Shown here: in pieces, positions 1-8,300 of the stretch
How positions within the stretch are numbered: the stretch's first letter is position 1
Layout: each line of letters starts with the position of its first letter
Assembly: GCA_013115125.1 (NCBI GenBank)
Contig: JABANN010000395.1
Span: 1-32,984 of the forward strand
DNA: 32,984 nt
Source: Perkinsus olseni
Taxonomy: Eukaryota; Perkinsozoa; Perkinsida
Reading direction: 5' to 3'
Position numbers and translations under genes: made by a program
Notes under the pieces: generated by a model
What the model was told of the DNA's origin: nothing
The model's database searches: none
Seen by the model: the letters and a program-made list of their open reading frames with translations, nothing else

Positions 1-176
1 AGTTCCGTACTCGTCCAGGTGACAGTGCACGAGTCGAAAGACCGGATATGCTAAGAATTTGTGGAGGGGTGTAGTAGGAAAACTCGGGGTAAGAATCGCG
101 TACAAGAGCGGCTCACATGCAACCCTCGGTACAAACACAGCCTTAGCTCTAGAGTAGAGCCTCTAGTAGAGCCCTC

Positions 177-1618
177 CTAGAGGATTACTCCAGAGGAGTA
201 GTACTCCTTTCTTGGAACAACTTGACGTAGCATCAGGTGGACCGTCGAAGTTATCGCACCCTTGGAGCTTCTCCTGGCATCGAACATGAAGAACCATCCG
301 CCGGCTGCCCTTCGACGAATTCGAAATGAACTTGGATAAACATAATCGAATTTCAGAGAATCTTTGAAGATGAACATATCCGAGTCGTGAAATTCCGCCG
401 AAAAATCGAGGTGAAGGCAATCCCCGAAAAAAAACAGCGCCGTCTCCTCACAGAACTGCATCTCAAATCCCTTGAACTTTGCCGTCAACTGAACACGGCG
501 TTGTCCAGTCTGTAATTCACTTCTGATCTCCACGGTGACCCTCTCGAGCGGTGCAACGTCAACGTTTGTCGTCTCGTATTGTCCATCAGGTATTACAGCC
601 CATCCTTCGACAACCCCACCACGATTGTGCCTGCCACTGGAAGGTATAATAGTCGATATTGAACTATGTTCCTGAGGTGCTAGACGGCCTCCATAATGTC
701 CAGCAAATACTTCGGCGGGAAGCGGTGAAGAGGATGCTCCTTGTGCTTGAAACGAAGTGTCGATCCAGCCCACGGCTTGCTGAGCGCCGAGGGATGTTGA
801 CTGAGCTGTTGTCGGCAGGTCGAATGATGGTACGGCTGCTTCATTGGCATGATTCCAAACCTGCTCCTGTCTTCCATTCACCGGAGTTCCCGCATCTTTC
901 GTAGAATTCTTTTGCAGTGCTTCCTTAGATTGTGGATGAGAGATACGTTTCCTTGTCCTTTCTGAAACACCTGCGGTATCCTCATCCACTGATACTTGGC
1001 GGGCTAGTCGCAAACCGTACTGGGTAATCTCTCCATCTCCGGTCCCAAGACTCACGGAATAGAGAATCTCTCGTTCCCTCGGAGCGAGACCAGGGAAATC
1101 GAGAATCTCTGGTTTCCTTGGCCCGAAACCAACGACGAGACCTGACTCGGCATTGCAGACGATGAGCTGGAGCAAACCTGTCAACAGTTGACAGTCAACT
1201 TCAGGGAGCTGTAAAAGCCTTTCATAAAAGCGGCCACAGATCCAGATCCGTGGAAACAGCGTGTTTGCCGATCAATTCGCAGGAGCCCAAATCCTCCCAG
1301 GGATTTTAAACCGGAATTTTTATACCATACGAGCTCTGTTGGTTCACTGCTGAAAGGCCTGTGGCCGGCTAGTGCCTCTTGACGCTCTAGGAAACCAAAT
1401 GTAGCGATCTGCCCTCTCGAACCGTCCCAAACCACCATCTCGAAGTCGATGAGATCCGGAAGCTCGGGACATACTCCTCCTCCGTTCTGTTTGACGGCCT
1501 TGTACGTCCCCGCTGGGAGCATGGCAGGTTGAACATAGCTTATTGTTCGAGATCCCCTCGATCTGCCACTGGACTCACACACGGGGCTCAATAAATACAG
1601 TAGCGGAGAGGGTTTCAT
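177..1618 (-). pseudogene. Secreted two-part family protein, copy A, frame broken once
   Basis: Product not recognised. The start at 1618 is chosen because copy B begins at the aligned ATG (4089) and because it gives a short hydrophobic leader (MKPSPLLYLLSPVC), probably a secretion signal. The N-terminal half carries the family motif LPAGTYKAV, then GGGVCPELPDLIDFEMVVW. The middle is a Ser/Gln/Lys-rich linker. The C-terminal half repeats a similar plan (DGQYETTN, then LHLDFS and SFRI). The first frame stops near 1181. The second half continues in another frame from about 1184, where copy B is continuous; by eye A has 2 extra bases. The break lies in a run of GTCAAC/GTTGAC repeats, suggesting replication slippage. 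No plausible intron restores the frame. Both halves are long and otherwise open, so the lesion looks recent, or it could be an assembly error. It is the downstream member of a tandem array. Confidence 0.7.
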
Positions 1619-2187
1619 TACAAGATGTGAAAGACGGAGAATTCCTAACACAGAATGCACCCACAAAAGGATGCGTCTCGTGGCTCCGCCATGGCGACAT
1701 TTGAAGTTCAGGGTCCGGAAACCCCGGATTTCCGACGACTGCATTAATCATTCTCGCCCCATGATAGGAGCCCTATCACCATTCTCGTGATGACTGTATC
1801 TTCACCGCACTCGAATATCCTGAGAACTATCTCCAGTTGAAGGAAGTTGGGAAGAGCAGTGACACTAAGTGTCATTCTCGGTTTCTCAGTAGTCCTACGC
1901 GGTTGATGTCCTCAAATTCAACAAGCATTGTAATGAAGATAATGCTGCTTAGAGCGTCCCATAATAGCGCACGAGAGTACGGAATTCCGTCCACTGCAGA
2001 CGGAAAGCGCACCACACTTTGATCGATATTATCGATTCGATAATGTGGCCTCCCGAAATCTTGCAGCATCAGCACCCACAGTGAGTATGATATTCGGAAT
2101 ATCTTAACAAATATCCTTTGCAGGGAGCACAACTGGACTATGTACAACGAGGTCCAACAACTACCGTGGTCTCCGCGCCTCGTAGTA
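1619..2187. repeat. Duplicated upstream region, copy 1
   Basis: This non-coding stretch upstream of family copy A is repeated upstream of copy B (4090-4674). Long runs are the same in both, for example around 1740-1790, 1960-2010 and 2020-2090, with scattered substitutions and small indels such as a short ATG-repeat expansion in the second copy. It ends in a weaker match around GTACAACGAG. The region should contain the promoter and 5' UTR of copy A. No protein in it is preserved between the two copies. Confidence 0.85.
2028..2044. promoter_or_regulatory. Conserved upstream palindrome, copy 1
   Basis: ATTATCGATTCGATAAT is an 8-base perfect inverted repeat around one central base. It is embedded in further ATCGAT units, including one immediately upstream. 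It is preserved exactly in the second duplicated upstream region (4513-4529), about 410 bases before each start codon. It could be a protein-binding site or simply part of a recent duplication; the function is inferred only from symmetry and conservation. Confidence 0.35.
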
Positions 2188-2721
2188 CTGAGTCTGGGTA
2201 GTAAGCTCTTTATGCATCACTTTTTCGAGAGGCAACGATGGTCGACTGACCCTTGCCAGATAGATTGGCTAGAAATAATAATGAGCCAAATAGATTCCAA
2301 GCTTGAACCCCAAGTCTCGAGGTTTGCCGCTCTCGCATGTCTGCCGAAGCTGAGCGCGGATACAGCGGAGCAACTGCCATGATAAGAGCTAGGGCTGAAT
2401 AAGACGGTCGTTCAACCCTATTTCCTGCTTACTCAAATGAGTAGTTCACATTGTGCACTGCCATCAGTATGTAGATAAGGATACCAGTCGGATAGTAACC
2501 CCCGCTCCTAAGGAGAAGATGTAACCTTCCACTCTGAAAATTTCGCTGAGCAAAACTCGCCCCCCGTGGAGCACAAGCCTCGAACAACGCTCCACTATCA
2601 CACACAACCCGCACACTCAACAACGACAACAACATCAGCGTGAATGAGCGTGAATTCCGACGATCACAGTGATATCGAAAGAGCCCACAACCGCCCGGCA
2701 GTCCGGTGGTTCAATTGCCTG
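2188..2721. other. Spacer between copies A and B, no gene seen
   Basis: I see no recognisable gene between the duplicated upstream region and the 3' end of copy B. An 80-codon open frame on the plus strand (2140-2382) starts inside the duplicated block and leaves it, has no familiar motif, and is not preserved at 4.6 kb. I treat it as chance. Confidence 0.5.
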
Positions 2722-4089
2722 TTAGTCTACAAGTGTCCTCGGTAGCTCGACTTTGTGGAGCCTCAGCTGGACTGTTGTCCTCGGAATACCCTCAGAATAT
2801 TTACTGGTATCGAAAATGAGAACTAATTCGCCCCTTTCTTGGTGACAAATTCGAAATGAAGCGAAGGATATATAGTCCAACTCCAGAGTATCTCCGAAGA
2901 TGATCGTTTCGGGGTCCAGGGCTTCCTTCGAGAAATCAAGCTGGAGGCATCCTTCCCTCCACACCGCCCTCTCTTCGCACAGACGCACCTCATAGTGTTG
3001 GAAATCGACGACTAGCTCAACTCGAGGATGATCAGTCTGCTCCGTTCTGATGTTCACCGACAACATCTTGAGCTGATCAAAGCCAGTTTCATTTGCTGTC
3101 TCGTACAGCCCATCGAACATGCTTGCTGACGCTCCACCGCTATACGAGCACCCACGTGCTCCAGTCAAAGGGTCGGTAGGTGCTTCGATAGGTGGCGAAG
3201 GGGGATGTACTCCTAGCGATTCAAGCACAAAATCGAGCAATTTGTCGTCCGGGTGAGCTCCGGCGTTGACCTCTGGAAGTGGTGAATGGACGGCTTCCAG
3301 TCCTTCAACCGGCCGCGAGGCTGCCTCTCCCGCAGAGTTCGATACTTGAACAAATTATACTTGAAGATCCTTGGCGTCGGATAGTGAACTCGCTAGCTCA
3401 TCATTCGTGCCCCCAGGAGCCTCTTCAACTCTACGGGGATGTTTCTTCACTGTGGTTTCAGACACCCTCCGGAGGGTACGTTTTCTGCTGGCCTTCGGGA
3501 ATACAGCCATCTCCTTTATATGCGCTGGTCGCAATTTCAGCTTGAAACCGTAATCGGAGGATTTCCAGGTACCGTGACTGTCTCTATTTGGTCCGATACC
3601 AACGATAAGCCCGAACTCTGTTTGGCAGAATATGAGCTGCGAGCACAGCCGTGCTGGTTTCGGCAGGGACAGATGGGTGTAGAATTTGAAAACAAATTCA
3701 GAGGCGCGACGTAGAGGTTCAATATGGAAACATTCTGGCGGTTTCCCAACCTCAAGCGGTCCAAACCGCTTCAACGATTTCAGAGTTCCACGGCAATACA
3801 CTGCCAATTGAAATGACCCATTACTGCTGGTTGGCGGCTGGCCGGCTAATGCCGCCGTCCGTTCCTGGAAGGCAAGCGAGGCCCTCTGGCCTTCTGGGCC
3901 ACTCCAAACCACCATCTCGAAGTCGATGAGATCCGGAAGCTCAGGACACACTCCACCGCCGTAGTGTTCTACGGCCTTGTACGTCCCCGCTGGGAGCATG
4001 TCAGGTTGAACATAGCTTACCGTCCCATTCGATCCCCCGCTGAATACGCATACGGGGCTCAATAGATACAGCAGCGCGGAGGATCTCAT
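2722..4089 (-). pseudogene. Secreted two-part family protein, copy B, one in-frame stop
   Basis: Tandem paralogue of copy A. The start at 4089 gives a leader (MRSSALLYLLSPVCVFSGG) and the N-half motifs LPAGTYKAV and GGGVCPELPDLIDFEMVVW. After residue 170 come FCQTEFGLIVGIGPN and a Lys/Arg-rich linker. The C-terminal half (GLYETANE, LQLDFSKE, SFRICHQERGELVLIFDT) ends at 2722. Both halves are in the same frame, separated by one TAA at about 3355-3357. That stop lies in a 15-base tandem duplication: ATACTTGAA occurs at 3342-3350 and again at 3357-3365 on the plus strand. Removing one unit would keep the frame, so the stop is probably recent. Stop read-through or an assembly error is possible; a GT-AG intron here would have to be about 16 bases and would break the frame. 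The C half is far less similar to copy A than the N half. Confidence 0.7.
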
Positions 4090-4674
4090 TGCAAGATGTG
4101 AAAGACGGAAAACTCCTGAAAGAAAATACTCCCACAGAAGGACGCGACTCGGCGCTATCCAGCTCCCTCATGGCGACATTGGAAGTTCAGTGTCCGGAAA
4201 CCCCCGGATTTCCGACGATTGCATTAATCATTCTCGCCCCATGATAGGAGCCCTATCGCCGTTCTCGTGACTGTATCTTCACCTCACTCAAATATCCGGG
4301 AACTATCTCCAGTTGAAGGAAGTTGGGAACTGCAGAGACACTAAATGCCAGTCTCGCTCCCTCAGTAGTCCTACGCGGATGATGAGCTCAAATTCAACAA
4401 AAATTGCATGGTAATGATGATGATGATGCTGCCCAGAGCGTCCCATAATAGCGCACGAGAGTACGGAATTCCGTCCACTGCAGACGGAAAAGCGCACCAC
4501 ACTTCGATCGATATTATCGATTCGATAATGTGGCCTCCCGAAATCCTGCAGCATCAGCACCCTCGGTGAATCTCAAGATAATCTGTTGAATATATATCGC
4601 CTCGCAGGTGGCACAGCTAAACTCTGTACAACGAGACCTAGAAACTACGAACCGTAGTCAAAGCGCCTCTAGTA
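4090..4674. repeat. Duplicated upstream region, copy 2
   Basis: Partner of 1619-2187, in direct orientation, with an offset of about 2.47 kb equal to the distance between the start codons of copies A and B. It contains the same palindrome and the same run around GTCCCATAATAGCGCACGAG. It shows that A and B arose by tandem duplication of a unit including the promoter. Confidence 0.85.
4513..4529. promoter_or_regulatory. Conserved upstream palindrome, copy 2
   Basis: Identical 17-base inverted repeat to the one at 2028-2044, in the upstream region of copy B. Confidence 0.35.
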
Positions 4675-4931
4675 CAGAAAATGATCAATAGGCTCCTCGC
4701 GCATACGAAGGCGCCATTACTAACCACCATCTCTACAAGACCTGGGAGCTCAGGCCACACTCCACCTCCTTTCTGTTCTACGGCCTTGTACAGTCCCGCA
4801 GAGAGCATGTTGGGTCTGTAGAGCGTGTCGCAGAGAGGATGTCTGAGGTTGAACGCATGATGTCGGCGCCCACTGCCATTTTCCAGCAGGCTACTTCCAA
4901 TGACAATTGAGGGGAAAAACATCGGTATCAT
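4638..4931 (-). pseudogene. Secreted family copy C, 5' stump
   Basis: A third member of the array. From an ATG at 4931 there is a hydrophobic leader (MIPMFFPSIVIGSSLLENG), then at 4713-4820 a clear match to the family N-terminal motif: NMLSAGLYKAVEQKGGGVW and PELPGLVEMVV. Similarity is lost right after this block and the frame ends at 4638. It merges with the end of the duplicated upstream region of copy B, so the rest of the gene was deleted or overwritten. The Cys of the PELP motif in copies A and B is Trp here. No sign that it is functional. Confidence 0.7.
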
Positions 4932-5383
4932 AAACCGCCAACTAAATATACCCACAGAAGTGCACGAAAATGAGGAATTCCGTTCACTCAAGATAGCACG
5001 CACATGGATTTTTGATCGATGTACGCGCTTCGGTCGGAGGCTCAGACTAAATATCCTCTTAAAACCCTGCGACTGTGGCGTGCCATTATTCACATGCTAT
5101 GCAGAAGCACCCTGTTGAGGATCGTAGTGGAACTTCCCTTCAACGGAAGATCACAGCGGAGCAACTCGCTAATTCCGTTCAATGCGGACATGTTCCAAGG
5201 CGGAGCGAAGCACCCAAATCCCTGAACAAGCAGCATCTCACGATCTATCAATATCCAACGCTAATTCCAACGATCACCATGCTCGCCACCCACATGCCAA
5301 ACCACTTCAATTAATCAACATACACGTCTAGGGGTTGAACAATGCCCGCACCAAAATGGATCCCCAACCAAAATAGAGTCGAG
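4932..5383. other. Spacer between copy C and the Der gene
   Basis: I see no gene here. Short plus-strand open frames (4900-5314) have no recognisable motif. The stretch holds the 5' flank of copy C and the 3' end of the Der gene. A GGAATTCCGT run near 4975 recalls the same run in the duplicated upstream blocks, hinting that part of the upstream unit was also present here. Confidence 0.45.
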
Positions 5384-8300
5384 TCAGAAACTTCGCGATC
5401 TCGCCTCGGGTGCCATGCGTTTCACTTTAACAGCCTTGCCTTTCTCGCCTTTTAAATGCTTAACAGCTTCAGCTTGCCTCGGGCCCATTCGCTTCCACTT
5501 GAGCACTTCTTGTTTTCCCAATCTCTTCTTCGGGTCGGGCATCAACGTGCTTCGAATCAGCATTCGTATCGGGGTTCCTTCCATACCAAATTCTTCCCGA
5601 ATCAGATTCCGCATCTGCTGCAAGTAATTAGGTGGGAAGCCGCCGTGTGTGTTCGCCCAGAAAACAAACGTCGGGGGCCGGGATCGAACCTGGGTCACAT
5701 ACTTCGGGTAGAACTTCACACCGTCTTTCCACGGTGGAGGGTAGTGCTCTTGAAACTTTCTCATCCAGTCGTTGATGTCAGCGGTCGCCACTCGACCGTT
5801 CCACCGTCGGAACAGCGCTTGAACTCGCGTCATCATCATCATAACGTTGAAGCCAGTCTTAGCCGAAATAAACATGATAGGCATCCCCTTTACTTGAGCA
5901 GACTTGTTCACCGTACTCGTTACGTACAACTGCCGTAGCTTCTCTCTGAAGGACAAACAATAAATCTTCGAACTCACTCATTCTCCACCAAGGGAATCTT
6001 CCCTCCTGCATAAACAGCGTTAAATAGAGCTCGAGACCGAAAAATCCAGACCGAGCATAGCACACAATGCACCCGACATTGAGATACAAATCCGGCTTCT
6101 CGAAGGGAAGAGGCGCAACACCACTTCTTGCAATCTTGCATTTCCTCAACTCCAAATCTCACTTGTGTCTTTCTTCGACAAGGTCCCACTTATTGATCGC
6201 TACCACCACACATTTACCCATCTCCGACGCCATCCGCAGCAGCTTCAACTCCGCTTTGTTCGGCACGTGAGACCGTTCCGCTCGAGATCCATCAACAACT
6301 ATCACCACCACATGAGCACTGACAAAGGGACTAGAATCGTCTCCAAAGCAGCACATACAAATTCATCAGGTGCGGATGAATTCATGGCGAGCCGACATCG
6401 AAATGCACTCTGATGATTTTAGGAGCGTCGATCTTGATCTCGGTTGCTCCTACAATCGAATGGCTCGCTGAGTTTCCGATCCCGGTCCCATAAGTTCCTT
6501 ATCTCCCTTATACCTGCGAGCCAAAATAACAACTTCAATCGGCGGCAATTGGGCGCCTTGGAGCTCCGCGGCAACTTACGCCCAGCCTTTAAAAACACCT
6601 GCGGTGTCGAAGAGTCGAATCTTGTGTTCTCGGAACGACCAGTCGGTCACGATAGTGTCAGTCGTAGTACCTGATCTATTTTCACAGCGGATCGAAGCGC
6701 AGGTACCATCCTACCAGGGGTCGCATCAGTAATGATTCTGTCCTCCTTAAGAAGGGCGTTCACGAGTGAGCTCTTGCCGGCGTTAGGGAGGCCAACAATT
6801 GCCATGTTGATTGTCCGCTCATCCCTCAGAAGCCGCCGCCTCTCCTGTAGGACAACGTCTCGGGTCTGAGTGATGACCACACGGACTGGACGGCGAGGCC
6901 ACGCAATTTCAGATTCCTCTTCCCAAACAAGTTATGAAAAAGTTATGATTAGTAGACATGTTCATTTCGCAAGCCCATTCGCCACACAGCACCGAGCAAC
7001 ACCTGTTCATTATGAAACCTTCTAGTAGTACAGCGTGTACAGTACGATCGGAGCATAAAGCAAGACTGCATTTCAAGCCATGGCCACATCCGCAATCGGC
7101 CACAGCCGAGGATTTCAGCACCATCTTCCTCGTTTTCGTGGCATCCTTTCCCCATATCTGGGATACTCCTCCTCGGTGGACTGATTAAACTCGCACTTTC
7201 ACCAAATTATAGTCACTCATAGAGAGTGTCGTCATCACTCATAGTCTCATTGTCACTCGTTCACTTGGGCATGAAGCTCTTCATAGAAAGCTGACCTCCT
7301 CAATTTGACTCTGCCTAGTTGGCACGGGTCCTCCATAATGATAACTGGGATGCCCCCAAAAGGGATCTCAGACACCCGGTGTCCTCCCTGCGCGTTTGCG
7401 CAACAGCTGCGGAAATGCCCTCGAAGACTGTATCGTGAAAGGCGCCGACTTCTTCGATAACAATCATAACCCTTGACACTAATGTATCTCAGCGCGCGTG
7501 CTCTGGGTATGCCGTTACTCATGCTTCTCGTCAGCTCAGTCTCGCAGCTCATGTACGCGTTATCTCCGACTATCCCACTGTTATCAAAAACAAGAGTCGA
7601 ATCCCACCGCCGAAGAATGTCTTCAGAACTGCAGCTGCTAACGTCGATCCAACCGAGTGAAATTATATCGTCAACTCGCACGTATACCGTACTCAACAAT
7701 GAACCGGTCGGAGCAGGGTCAGCGGAGATCTACCCGCGAAATGCGTAGAGTAGTTTGACACCATCCCCGAAACAGAGCGCCGATCTCTCAGCGGAGTACG
7801 CCAGCATCGCACTCCCGTTACTCGACAACACACTGGACCAGCCTCATGTGTGGTTCTGGCCAACGTGCTGGATATGGTATACTCACATACAAGGCATACT
7901 TCCCTTAAAGAGGTCCTATATCAATTCCAACCCGCCCACATATCATCGGGACGTACGGCCTGGCGATTGGCATGTTGAACTTCAACAGTTGAAGCGACCG
8001 GGCGTGGAATAGCACGGCAAATCTTGGAAATAGAATTGCTCGATTCTGACATGCATATGTTTCAACCATTCTTTATTCGGCTTCTCCATCCCGACTTCGC
8101 GAAGATCAAGAAAGACGGTGAACATATTGGACAGTCAGCACCAAACGCTCAGATCACGGCGCGAGAGAGTGTTTGAATTGGCTCAGCCAGACCTCACTCA
8201 TTTTTCGGAATTCTCGGGACACACAGCAAATGGCTCACCATCTTGTCCTTCAAATGGTAGGGCTTCTTAGTGAGGTACTTCGCAAGAGCTTTCCGCTCTA

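Noticed and set aside
150-210. Cluster of CTCTAG/TAGAGG and ACTCC/GGAGT hairpins as a terminator
   Set aside because: It overlaps the last codons of copy A and no factor-independent terminators are expected in a nuclear genome; too weak to call.
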